Shown here: in pieces, positions 1-6,946 of the stretch
Position numbering within the stretch: the first letter of the stretch is position 1
How the letters are laid out: each line of letters starts with the position of its first letter
Origin: Paraeggerthella sp964369725
Lineage (GTDB): Bacteria; Actinomycetota; Coriobacteriia; Coriobacteriales; Eggerthellaceae
Direction of reading: 5' to 3'
NCBI GenBank assembly: GCA_964369725.1
Contig: CAYJGC010000046.1
Location: forward strand, 1-14,218
Length of the DNA stretch: 14,218 nucleotides
The notes under the pieces: generated by a model
Seen by the model: only the letters and a program-made list of their open reading frames with translations
What the model was told of the DNA's origin: nothing
Databases searched by the model: none
Program-made: the position numbers and the translations under genes

Positions 1-204
1 GGTAAGGGTCAGGGGATTGATTGGCGTATGAGACGCATGCTATGCTTGGTAAACTCTGTAACTCTAAGCCGACTGAAGTAGGTGCTTGTGATATATAAAA
101 GCTCGTTGAATTTTGTTTTCGTAGAGCACTTTTTATCGTAGAAAAACCCTGTGCATAGAAGACTGCTGGTGGTTGAGGAAGGCATGGTTTAAAAAGATTC
201 AAAG
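1..204. other. Leading stretch without a recognisable gene
   Basis: I see no supported gene here. One + frame is open from the left edge and stops at TAG 79-81; it could be the last 26 codons of an upstream gene, but its codons and residues match no family I know. The segment around 86-136 is AT-rich, and TTGAAT at 106-111 with TTTTAT at 131-136 is a very weak promoter-like pair with a too-long 19-nt spacer. No tRNA or rRNA signature is visible. Confidence 0.4.
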
Positions 205-423
205 GTGTTACTTACCACGCAAGGCATTATTCGTAAAGTTGGCAAGATTAGACATCGTGGAGGATACGGTGAGGTTGATAGCAAAAACAGCACTAAGTTT
301 AACACCTGCACTTACCCTGTCAAAACTGCACTAAGTTTGGCAATTGAGGGAGATATGGTGAACTTGCGGGGTTCGAACATGCTCTTAAACGACTCTAGTC
401 AAAAGCGTAAAAATGTGGTATAA
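205..423 (+). CDS. Doubtful small hypothetical protein (72 aa)
   Basis: An open frame of 72 codons starts at GTG 205 and ends at TAA. I do not recognise the family. The product is basic and polar (a Lys/Arg/Gly-rich segment near residues 10-22), with no signal peptide or membrane segment. The ribosome binding site is poor: only AAAG lies close to the start, and an AGGAAGG at 176-182 precedes a two-codon ATG-GTT-stop instead. An 11-nt direct repeat (290-300 and 328-338) lies inside the frame. The ORF precedes the two hairpins in front of rimP, so it could be a small gene, a leader ORF of the operon, or chance. The codons look reasonable but this is weak evidence. Confidence 0.25.
   Translation: MLLTTQGIIRKVGKIRHRGGYGEVDSKNSTKFNTCTYPVKTALSLAIEGDMVNLRGSNMLLNDSSQKRKNVV
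290..338 (+). repeat. Short direct repeat, 11 nt, two copies
   Basis: GCACTAAGTTT occurs at 290-300 and again at 328-338, 38 nt apart. The match extends a few bases upstream with one mismatch (AAC-A/T-GCACTAAGTTT). The spacing is not a multiple of three, so it does not give a repeated peptide in the 205-423 frame. Its role is unknown. Confidence 0.5.
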
Positions 424-443
424 ACAATAAAAGTTTTTTTAGA

Positions 444-459
444 GCACGCTTTGGCGTGC
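444..459 (+). promoter_or_regulatory. Leader hairpin 1 upstream of rimP
   Basis: A perfect 6-bp stem is formed by GCACGC (444-449) and GCGTGC (454-459) around a TTTG loop. A run of seven T lies before the stem (434-440), not after it, so it does not look like a classical terminator on either strand. It sits directly upstream of the switch-like hairpins at 465-502 and may be part of one leader RNA structure. Confidence 0.45.
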
Positions 460-464
460 ACCAT

Positions 465-502
465 ACTTTCGCATCTGAGAAAGTGGGGGTTCCCCGCTTT
501 CT
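465..502 (+). promoter_or_regulatory. Attenuator-like leader: terminator stem with competing upstream stem
   Basis: The terminator-like stem pairs AGAAAG-U-GGGG (478-488) with CCCC-G-CUUUCU (492-502). It has 10 Watson-Crick pairs plus one U-G pair and a 3-nt loop, and is followed by TTTGTTTGT. The same GAAAGT (479-484) can instead pair perfectly with ACTTTC (465-470) across an 8-nt loop. The two stems are mutually exclusive, the geometry of a transcription attenuator. It lies about 30 nt before the rimP start. The pairing is seen in the sequence; the regulatory role is inferred. It may also simply terminate transcription coming from upstream. Confidence 0.5.
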
Positions 503-532
503 TTGTTTGTAGGGACGAGAAAAGGAGAAGGC

Positions 533-1000
533 GTGCTTAGCAAGAAAGAACAACAGCTGCTCGACGCGCTGGAGCCACGTGCCACACAGGAAGGCATGGA
601 GGTCTACGCGGTAGAAGTTGTGGGTGCTAAAAAGGCACCTACTATTAGGGTTCTTATAGATACGCCCGACGGCGTGAGTTTTGACGAGTTGTCATCTGCT
701 CAGGAGTGGATTAACGCCATTATGGACGAGCTTGATCCATTTCCGGGAGCATATACGCTTGAAGTATCCTCTCCTGGAATTGACCGTCCGCTTTGCAAAA
801 TTGGTCACTTTGAACGCTATGTGGGGGAGACAGCAGTAATTAAGGCACTTCCTCAAGACGGACGCAGTAATTGGACAGGCACTATTGTTAAAGCTGGCAA
901 CAATGTTGTGACACTTGAAGTTGAAGACACGGCTGTAGAAATACCTTTTGAAACTATTAGAAGAGCGCGCCTTAAGGGTACGATTGATTTTAGCTCGTAA
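533..1000 (+). CDS. rimP: Ribosome maturation factor RimP
   Basis: RimP helps assemble the 30S ribosomal subunit in the cytoplasm. The product is 155 aa, the usual family length. The start is GTG 533, with AAGGAG at 522-527 five nucleotides upstream; an in-frame TTG at 503 would lie inside the terminator-like stem region and lacks a binding site. The N-terminal alpha/beta domain shows the pattern V-E-V-V-G...I-R-V-L-I-D, and the family signature Y-T-L-E-V-S-S-P-G-I-D-R-P-L is complete near residues 83-96. An SH3-like C-terminal domain follows (residues about 98-150). It is the first gene of the cluster and is followed by nusA after 30 nt; rimP-nusA adjacency is conserved widely and supports the call. 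Tandem stops TAA-TAG end it. Confidence 0.95.
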   Translation: MLSKKEQQLLDALEPRATQEGMEVYAVEVVGAKKAPTIRVLIDTPDGVSFDELSSAQEWINAIMDELDPFPGAYTLEVSSPGIDRPLCKIGHFERYVGETAVIKALPQDGRSNWTGTIVKAGNNVVTLEVEDTAVEIPFETIRRARLKGTIDFSS

Positions 1001-1030
1001 TAGAGCTGCTTGAGGAAAGGAAGTGAAGAC

Positions 1031-2242
1031 GTGGCAAGTTCAGAACTAATTGAGGCATTGCAGGCGTTAGCACACGAACGTAAGATTGACGAGTTTTACT
1101 TGATTGAGCGCCTTGAGGCGTCACTCGCAAAAAGCTATCAGCATATCTTGGATCTTGAATGGGATGCGCGCGTAACAATCGATCGTCAAAGCGGACGAAT
1201 TTACGTATATGAGCTTGTACCTGTTGGCGAGCCTGATGAGGAAACAGGAGAGTGGTCTGAATTTGAAGAGCGCGACGTTACCCCTTCGGATGTAAGCCGC
1301 ATTGCAGCCCAAAACGCTAAAGGCGTTATTGCTTCTATCGTGCGCGAAGCTGGGCGTCAGTCCATATATGAAGAGTTTTCAAATCGCGTAGGTGATTTGG
1401 TGACGGGTACCGTTTTGCAATGTACCCCTGATTTTACTATCATCAAAATTCGCGACGGTGTTGAAGCAGAGCTTCCACATTATGATGCAAAGCGTATGCC
1501 TAATGAAAGCAATGAGCGCCCTGCTGGTGAGCATTACCGTCACGCGCAGCGCTTAAAAGTTCTAATTATTGATGTTCGCGATCCAGGTTCTGATGCACCA
1601 AAAATGCGCGGCGAGCAGGCTCGTCCCGCCATTGTAGTTTCTCGTACGCATCCAGATCTTATCCGTCGCCTTTTTGAGATTGAAGTTCCAGAAATCTATG
1701 ACGGCTTGGTAGAAATTAAATCTATTGCTCGTGAACCAGGTGCTCGTTCAAAAATCGCTGTATCTTCGCGCGAGGCTAATCTTGACCCCGTGGGTGCTTG
1801 TGTTGGACCTAAGGGCTCTCGTGTACGTATGGTAGTTGAAGAACTTCGCAACGAACGTGTTGATGTTATTCAATGGGCAGAAGATCCTGCCGTATATGTT
1901 GCTAATGCACTTTCTCCCGCAAAGGTAACCAGAGTTTTGATTGATGAAGAAAATCATTACGCTACGGTTATTGTTCAGGATGACCAGCTTTCCTTGGCTA
2001 TTGGCAAAGAGGGTCAAAATGCGCGTTTGGCAGCTCGTTTGACAGGTTGGCATATTGACATCAAGAGCACAAGCTTTACGGGCGAACCACTTGCCCCTGA
2101 AGCAAATATGCTGATCGATGAAGAAGATATACTAGAAGACGATTTGTGTAGTTATGTTGGTGAAGATGGCGTAGCCTGTCGCAATCATGCTCGTCTGGAC
2201 AGTCGCTATTGTGGAATTCACAGCGACCTTGAAGAAGCATAA
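1031..2242 (+). CDS. nusA: Transcription termination/antitermination factor NusA, with a Cys/His C-terminal tail
   Basis: NusA binds RNA polymerase and nascent RNA and modulates pausing, intrinsic termination and antitermination. The product is 403 aa. I chose GTG 1031, preceded by AGGAAAGGAAG at 1012-1022, because the protein then begins with the typical S-S-E-L-I-E-A-L segment. Domains in order: N-terminal polymerase-binding domain (1-120), S1 RNA-binding domain from G121 (G-D-L-V-T-G-T-V), KH1 with G-P-K-G at 259-262, and KH2 with A-I-G-K-E-G at 323-328. No acidic-repeat domains of the enterobacterial type are present. Instead the last 31 residues carry C373-x9-C383-x10-C394-x2-H397, a possible zinc site that the core fold does not need. 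It lies 20 nt before ylxR. Confidence 0.96.
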   Translation: MASSELIEALQALAHERKIDEFYLIERLEASLAKSYQHILDLEWDARVTIDRQSGRIYVYELVPVGEPDEETGEWSEFEERDVTPSDVSRIAAQNAKGVIASIVREAGRQSIYEEFSNRVGDLVTGTVLQCTPDFTIIKIRDGVEAELPHYDAKRMPNESNERPAGEHYRHAQRLKVLIIDVRDPGSDAPKMRGEQARPAIVVSRTHPDLIRRLFEIEVPEIYDGLVEIKSIAREPGARSKIAVSSREANLDPVGACVGPKGSRVRMVVEELRNERVDVIQWAEDPAVYVANALSPAKVTRVLIDEENHYATVIVQDDQLSLAIGKEGQNARLAARLTGWHIDIKSTSFTGEPLAPEANMLIDEEDILEDDLCSYVGEDGVACRNHARLDSRYCGIHSDLEEA

Positions 2243-2262
2243 GCTATAAGGGCGGCTAGATA

Positions 2263-2553
2263 ATGACAGTAACAACAAACAAGCGGCAGCGCAGTTGTAT
2301 TGGATGCGGGAAGCAGTTCGATAAAATAGAGCTTCTTCGCATTGTGCGCAATTCGCAGGGAGTTGTGTCATTTGATGGAACCGGTCGTGCACCGGGCAGG
2401 GGGGCGTATGTTTGCTCCGAGGAATGTTTCGCCGCCGCATGCAAGAAAAAAAAGCTCGACCGGGCGCTCAAGGCGACGCTCGGCAGCGATGAGTACGAAC
2501 AGATCGCCGTCGAAGTCGCAATGGCCGCGCGTATGACGCGCGATAAGAAGTAG
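2263..2553 (+). CDS. ylxR: YlxR family (DUF448) small RNA/DNA-binding-type protein
   Basis: The 96-aa product carries the family hallmarks: R-S-C-I-G-C-G-K near residues 10-17, the E-L-L-R-I-V-R strand, and G-R-A-P-G-R-G-A-Y-V-C around residues 41-51, followed by a basic C-terminal helix. YlxR proteins are coded almost always between nusA and infB, exactly as here. They have been linked to nucleoid or RNase P-related functions in some bacteria, but the role is not settled. The start is ATG 2263 with a modest AAGGGCGG upstream. From about 2428 to the stop the codons become strongly G/C-ending (32 of 41 third positions by hand count), unlike the 5' half and the neighbouring genes. That suggests a recombined segment or local bias. 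Confidence 0.92.
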   Translation: MTVTTNKRQRSCIGCGKQFDKIELLRIVRNSQGVVSFDGTGRAPGRGAYVCSEECFAAACKKKKLDRALKATLGSDEYEQIAVEVAMAARMTRDKK

Positions 2554-2563
2554 AGGAGTGTAT

Positions 2564-5386
2564 ATGGCAAGCATGCGTGTTCATGAATTGGCGAAAGAAT
2601 TTAATTTATCAAGCAAGGATTTGTTGGACAAATTGCAGGAAATGAAAATACCTGCAAAGAGCCATGCTAGTGTCCTTAACGGTGCTTATGTGGACAAGGT
2701 GCGTGCAAACCTAGCTCCTGAAATTAAGCAACGTGCAGGTCAGCTTGAGGATGAAGAAGCCAAAAAGCTTGCAGAAAAACGCGCAGAAGAAAAGCGCGCA
2801 AAAGAAGAAGAAGAGCGTTCGCGTCGTGAAGCTGTTGAGACCGAGCGTGCTGCGCGTGAGGCAGAGCGTGCGCGTCGTGCTGAAGAGGCTCCAGCTGCTG
2901 AAGCTAGTCAAGACGATTCTGTGCAAGATAAAGAAAAAACATCTGCGTTCGAAAGTCTCGATCGTCAAATAGAGAACGAGAAAGAGCGTGTACGTCGTGA
3001 ACAAGCAGAAAAGCGTGCTCGCGCTCGTCAGGCAAAAATTGCTGCAGAAGTAGCAAAAAAACAAGCAGTTGAAGAAGCTTTGCGTATGCGCGGATCTAAG
3101 GCTTCAAAAGCTCCCGTGGTTTCGCCAGCACCTGCAGCTAAAAAGCCTGCACCTGCTCCTTCTTTAGGAACCAAAAAAGCAGGCTTTTCTTCGTTGTTGT
3201 CTCAGATTGAATCTGAGACACAGCGAATCGAGTCTCAAAAGAAAGAGGCTCCTGCCACCAACAAACGTAAACCTGCTCAAAAGCAGCAGCAAAGACCGCA
3301 AAAGCCTCAACAGGCAGGACAGCAAGCTCAGCAAAACCAGCCAGCTGCTAATAAAAAACGCGGCAAAAAAGGCACCACTGCCGCACAGGTAGTTCCAGAA
3401 CTTGAAGTGCAACAGGCCACACAGAGCGAGGATCGTTATGCTCAAATGGCTGTGCAAGCAGAAAAGTTGCAGCGTGATAAAGTACTCGCTGAGGCACGTG
3501 CTGCAGTTGCTGCAGCAGCAGCCCCAAGTGAAGGCGAAGGCCGCCGTAAGAAGCGTAAGCAAAAGCGTGAGGCAGAAACGCGCGAGCGGTTGGAGATGGA
3601 GGCTTTAGAAAAGGGCCTCGATCCAACTTTGGTGCTTGACGACTCAGTTGTAGAAGTACCTCAAGGTGCAACTGTAGGCAAATTCGCAGAACTTTTAGGC
3701 GTTCAGCCTAATGACGTTATTAAGCGCTTGTTCATGTTGGGTCAGGTTCTTACGCTTACGCAATCTATGAGCGACGAACTCATTGAACTTATTGCTGATG
3801 ACATGGGTAGAAAGGTTCGCGTAGTTCTCCCTGAAGAAGAATATGCCGTAGTATTTAACGACAAGCCACAAGACCTGAAGCCTCGTCCTCCCGTTGTTAC
3901 CGTTATGGGGCACGTTGACCATGGTAAGACATCACTTCTTGACGCTATTCGCGACACGGGTGTTGTGGCAAGCGAAGCAGGCGGTATTACGCAACATATT
4001 GGTGCTTCGGTTGTCGAGATAGACGGAAATCAGATTACTTTCATCGATACACCTGGTCATGAGGCATTTACTGCAATGCGTGCGCGCGGCGCGCAAATTA
4101 CCGACGTAATCGTGTTGGTAGTTGCAGCAGACGACGGCGTTATGCCACAGACAATTGAAGCGATTAACCACGCAAAGGCCGCTAATGTGCCTATCGTGGT
4201 CGCTGTGAATAAGATTGATAAAGCCGGTGCAAATCCTGACCGCGTTCGTCAAGAGCTTACCGAATATGGTGTCATTCCCGAAGAGTGGGGCGGCACGAAC
4301 ATGTTCGTTGAGGTTTCTGCTAAGCAGCGACTTCATGTTAGTGACGTATTGGAAACCATCATTTTGCAAGCTGATGTCTTAGAGTTGAAGGCTAATCCTA
4401 ACGCCGAGGCATCAGGCTTTGTAATTGAAGCTAATTTGGATAAGGGTCGCGGTCCTGTTGCTACGGTATTGGTGCAGCGCGGTACGCTTAACCCTGGCGA
4501 TGTTGTTGTGGCAGGAACTTCATACGGTCGCGTTCGTGCCTTGGTTGATCCTCATGGTCGCAACACAAAGGGTGCTCTACCTGCCGATCCCGTTGAAATT
4601 TTAGGCCTTAACAGCGTTCCTGTTGCCGGCGATGAATTTCGCGTGTTTGCAGACGAGCGTGATGCGCGCAAACTTGCCGAAGAACGTGCACTGCGTGCTC
4701 GTTTAGCTGAGCAAAATTCTAAGTCTCATATGAGCTTGGATGATTTGTTTAGCCGCATTGAAAAAGATAAACAAGCCGACCTTAACTTGATTGTAAAAGC
4801 GGACGTTCAGGGCTCTATTGAAGCGTTGCGCGATGCCTTTGAAAAGATGGATCAGTCGGAAGTTCGCATCAATATCGTTCACTCTGCTGTTGGTGGCATC
4901 ACCGAAACTGATGTTACTTTGGCTTCAGCATCTGATGCTATCATCATTGGCTTTAATGTTCGTCCTACGGGCAAATCTAAGCAACAAGCAGAAAAAGAAA
5001 AAGTTGACATTCGCATGTACCGCGTTATTTATCAGGCTCTTGAAGAAATTAATGCCGCACGCGTTGGCTTGTTGTCTCCTGATATTGTGGAAGAAGATAC
5101 CGGCGTCGCTGAAGTTCGTGAGACCTTCAAGGTGCCTAAGGTTGGCACCATCGCAGGCTGTTATATTATCGATGGAGAAATCAACCGAGATGACCAAATC
5201 CGTCTTGTACGTAATGGCACGGTCATTTTTGAAGGTACTTTGGCTAGCTTGCGTCGCTTCAAAGATGATGTTAAGAGTGTGCGTCAAGGATACGAATGTG
5301 GTATTGGTATTCAGGGTTATCAAGACCTTAAAACTGGTGACCATATTGAAGGTTACAAAGTTAAGGAAGTTGAGCGTACGGAATAA
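2564..5386 (+). CDS. infB: Translation initiation factor IF-2
   Basis: IF2 is the GTPase that brings initiator tRNA to the 30S subunit and promotes subunit joining. The product is 940 aa. The start is ATG 2564, five nucleotides after AGAGGAG; GTG 2558 overlaps that site and is rejected. Order of parts: IF2N helical domain (4-50), a long Lys/Arg/Glu/Ala-rich, probably coiled or disordered linker (about 55-355), second IF2N-like domain (about 364-420), G domain with G1 G-H-V-D-H-G-K-T (449-456), G3 D-T-P-G-H-E (495-500), G4 N-K-I-D (549-552) and G5 S-A-K (585-587), beta-barrel domain II, then the C1 domain (from about L740) and the fMet-tRNA-binding C2 domain. All GTPase motifs are intact. The linker contains a repeated F-x-S-L-x-x-Q-I-E motif (F129 and F208) and a perfect DNA palindrome at 3198-3220. 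Tandem TAA stops. Confidence 0.98.
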   Translation: MASMRVHELAKEFNLSSKDLLDKLQEMKIPAKSHASVLNGAYVDKVRANLAPEIKQRAGQLEDEEAKKLAEKRAEEKRAKEEEERSRREAVETERAAREAERARRAEEAPAAEASQDDSVQDKEKTSAFESLDRQIENEKERVRREQAEKRARARQAKIAAEVAKKQAVEEALRMRGSKASKAPVVSPAPAAKKPAPAPSLGTKKAGFSSLLSQIESETQRIESQKKEAPATNKRKPAQKQQQRPQKPQQAGQQAQQNQPAANKKRGKKGTTAAQVVPELEVQQATQSEDRYAQMAVQAEKLQRDKVLAEARAAVAAAAAPSEGEGRRKKRKQKREAETRERLEMEALEKGLDPTLVLDDSVVEVPQGATVGKFAELLGVQPNDVIKRLFMLGQVLTLTQSMSDELIELIADDMGRKVRVVLPEEEYAVVFNDKPQDLKPRPPVVTVMGHVDHGKTSLLDAIRDTGVVASEAGGITQHIGASVVEIDGNQITFIDTPGHEAFTAMRARGAQITDVIVLVVAADDGVMPQTIEAINHAKAANVPIVVAVNKIDKAGANPDRVRQELTEYGVIPEEWGGTNMFVEVSAKQRLHVSDVLETIILQADVLELKANPNAEASGFVIEANLDKGRGPVATVLVQRGTLNPGDVVVAGTSYGRVRALVDPHGRNTKGALPADPVEILGLNSVPVAGDEFRVFADERDARKLAEERALRARLAEQNSKSHMSLDDLFSRIEKDKQADLNLIVKADVQGSIEALRDAFEKMDQSEVRINIVHSAVGGITETDVTLASASDAIIIGFNVRPTGKSKQQAEKEKVDIRMYRVIYQALEEINAARVGLLSPDIVEEDTGVAEVRETFKVPKVGTIAGCYIIDGEINRDDQIRLVRNGTVIFEGTLASLRRFKDDVKSVRQGYECGIGIQGYQDLKTGDHIEGYKVKEVERTE
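3198..3220 (+). repeat. Perfect 10-bp inverted repeat inside infB
   Basis: TGTCTCAGAT (3198-3207) and its exact reverse complement (3211-3220) flank a 3-nt spacer TGA, within the IF2 linker coding L-S-Q-I-E-S-E-T. In mRNA it would form a compact 10-bp hairpin in the middle of a coding region. The flanking bases do not extend the pairing. It may affect ribosome or polymerase pausing, or be chance in repetitive coding sequence. Confidence 0.8.
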
Positions 5387-5439
5387 TAAACATGTTAGCC
5401 CAGCAAAGATAAGTTTTATGGGTTATAAGTGTGCTATTG

Positions 5440-5463
5440 CGAACAGCCCTACGGGGCTGTTCG
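5440..5463 (+). promoter_or_regulatory. Stable intercistronic hairpin with a cUACGg tetraloop
   Basis: CGAACAGCCC (5440-5449) pairs perfectly with GGGCTGTTCG (5454-5463) around the loop TACG, giving 10 bp closed by C-G. C(UACG)G is a member of the extra-stable UNCG tetraloop class. No T-run follows, so full intrinsic termination is unlikely. It sits in the only sizeable gap of the cluster, 53 nt after the infB stop and 40 nt before the rbfA start. An mRNA-stability, processing or pausing element is the likeliest role. Confidence 0.6.
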
Positions 5464-5502
5464 GCGCATGAAGGTGTAGTTATTGTTGAAGGGAGCTACG
5501 CA

Positions 5503-5910
5503 ATGAAACAAAGTTCTGCAAATCGTAAAGTCAATGAACAGGCACGCGAGGTTATTGCAAATATTTTGCTTTTTGAAATTTCTGACCCACGATTAGGGTT
5601 AGTTACTATTACGGGCTGTGAAGTAAGTTACGATCGCAGCGTGTGTAATGTGTTTTACACCACTGAGCCAGAACGCTATGATAGCGTTGAGGCTGCTTTC
5701 GAAAAGGCAGCAGGGCGCATTAGGTCTATCATGTCAAAACAGCTCTCTTGGCGCATTGCGCCCGAACTGCGTTTTCATTTGGATAACAGCGTTGATCAGG
5801 CACAGCGCATTGCTTCTGCATTGGAGCGTGATGCTGATCGTAACAAGGTTGCCGAGGTTCCTGAAGAAGATTTGTTGACGAACGGTTTTTCTGCAACAGG
5901 AAACGAGTAA
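5503..5910 (+). CDS. rbfA: 30S ribosome-binding factor RbfA
   Basis: RbfA is a single-KH-domain protein that binds the immature 30S subunit near helix 1 of 16S rRNA, and it is needed for maturation and cold adaptation. The product is 135 aa. The start is ATG 5503 with GAAGGGAG at 5488-5495; a longer frame from GTG 5431 would run through the hairpin at 5440-5463 and adds residues not seen in the family. Family features are the N-terminal helix with I-L-L-F-E-I-S-D-P-R-L, a V-C-N-V-F-Y strand in the KH fold, and L-R-F-H-L-D-N-S-V-D-Q-A near the end of the domain. The C-terminal tail is acidic and probably flexible. It follows infB and precedes nrnA by 8 nt, a conserved order. Confidence 0.95.
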   Translation: MKQSSANRKVNEQAREVIANILLFEISDPRLGLVTITGCEVSYDRSVCNVFYTTEPERYDSVEAAFEKAAGRIRSIMSKQLSWRIAPELRFHLDNSVDQAQRIASALERDADRNKVAEVPEEDLLTNGFSATGNE

Positions 5911-5918
5911 AGTTTGCT

Positions 5919-6944
5919 ATGACCGCTACTCCGCAAACTAATACAACGCTTGAAGAGTTGGCTTATCTCATACTAGACCAGGATAATTTTGTCATATGTG
6001 GTCACATAAGCCCTGATGGAGATTGCCTCGGCTCACAATTGGCTTTAGCTGCTGCACTACAATCACAGGGCAAGCAGGTTACGTGCGTGCTGGTGAAAAA
6101 TGAGCCAGTAGATACGTATCTACACTTTTTGCCAGGATCGCAAGATATGGTCTATGCAGGTGAATATGCAGGTGAAGTGGAAACTTTCATTGCTGTCGAT
6201 GTCCCAAACCGTGACCGCATCGGGGTTGCAGCAAAACTTCTTGACGACGCCAAGACGAGCATCACGATCGATCATCATGCAATGGATACGACCATGACCG
6301 ATTACGTGTATGTTGACCCTGATGCCGCTTCAACTACTATTCTGGTATGGGATTTGATTGGCTATATGGGGTTAAATCGTACAGAAGAGCTTGCCACAAG
6401 TTGCTATGCAGGTCTCGTAAGCGATACCGGGCGTTTCCAGTATCAAAACACCAATGCGCGCGCTATGAATGCTGCATTAGAAATGATTCAAGCAGGTGCC
6501 AATGCGTCTGAAACCGCACGAAGACTCTACCAAAGTCGTACGTTAGCTTCGGTGCGTTTGGAAGGCCGTGCGCTTGATCGTATGTACATGGATCAGCAAG
6601 GAGCTTGGGCGTTTAGCTGGGTTTCCTTAGAAGACTTTAGGGAGGTACAAGGGCAAAAATCCGATGCCGAACCCCTCATTGATGCTTTGCGTAGTATAGA
6701 TAGCGTTCGTGTTGTCTGTATGTTGCGTGAACAAGGGTCGACTTCAGTACGCGGGAGTTTTCGTGCAAAAGATTCTACCGATGTTGCAGCGCTTGCGCGA
6801 AAATTTGGCGGAGGAGGTCATAAGGCTGCCGCAGGATTTACGCTAACGTGTTCGCTCGAAGAGGGTATTGTCCTCATAAAAAACACCCTCACTTCTGTGT
6901 TTTGTGATAACAATACACGAGATAAAGCTGAAGGAGCGCGGTAA
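5919..6944 (+). CDS. nrnA: DHH/DHHA1 family phosphoesterase, NrnA-like
   Basis: NrnA-type enzymes are cytoplasmic, Mn-dependent phosphodiesterases that degrade nanoRNA. Many also act on pAp or on linear products of cyclic di-AMP. The 341-aa product has the expected length. Metal-binding motifs are all present: H29-x3-D33-x-D35 in G-H-I-S-P-D-G-D, D94 in A-V-D-V-P, D118-H119-H120, and D169 in V-S-D-T-G-R-F. The C-terminal DHHA1 domain ends with G-G-G-G-H-K-A-A-A-G (297-306), the substrate-binding loop. The start is ATG 5919; no good ribosome binding site is close, and translational coupling with rbfA (8 nt away) is plausible. The position between rbfA and truB is the usual one. Which substrate dominates cannot be told from sequence. 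Confidence 0.9.
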   Translation: MTATPQTNTTLEELAYLILDQDNFVICGHISPDGDCLGSQLALAAALQSQGKQVTCVLVKNEPVDTYLHFLPGSQDMVYAGEYAGEVETFIAVDVPNRDRIGVAAKLLDDAKTSITIDHHAMDTTMTDYVYVDPDAASTTILVWDLIGYMGLNRTEELATSCYAGLVSDTGRFQYQNTNARAMNAALEMIQAGANASETARRLYQSRTLASVRLEGRALDRMYMDQQGAWAFSWVSLEDFREVQGQKSDAEPLIDALRSIDSVRVVCMLREQGSTSVRGSFRAKDSTDVAALARKFGGGGHKAAAGFTLTCSLEEGIVLIKNTLTSVFCDNNTRDKAEGAR

Positions 6945-6946
6945 GA

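Noticed and set aside
366..382. GGTTCGAAC resembling a tRNA T-loop
   Set aside because: The flanking bases do not form a T-stem, and no acceptor or anticodon arm can be drawn around it.
503..532. TTG start for rimP giving ten extra residues
   Set aside because: It overlaps the tail of the terminator-like stem and has no ribosome binding site, while GTG 533 has AAGGAG at good distance.
2711..3562. Antisense open frames across the infB linker
   Set aside because: They arise from the Lys/Glu/Ala/Arg-rich codons of the opposite strand (Phe/Leu/Cys-rich products) and have no start signals.
4818..5471. Long second + frame overlapping the 3' end of infB
   Set aside because: It lies in another frame of a clear IF2 gene, its product has no family features, and it runs through the intergenic hairpin.
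5431..5502. Longer rbfA from GTG 5431
   Set aside because: The extension is coded by the UNCG hairpin and is not seen in RbfA proteins; ATG 5503 has a strong binding site.
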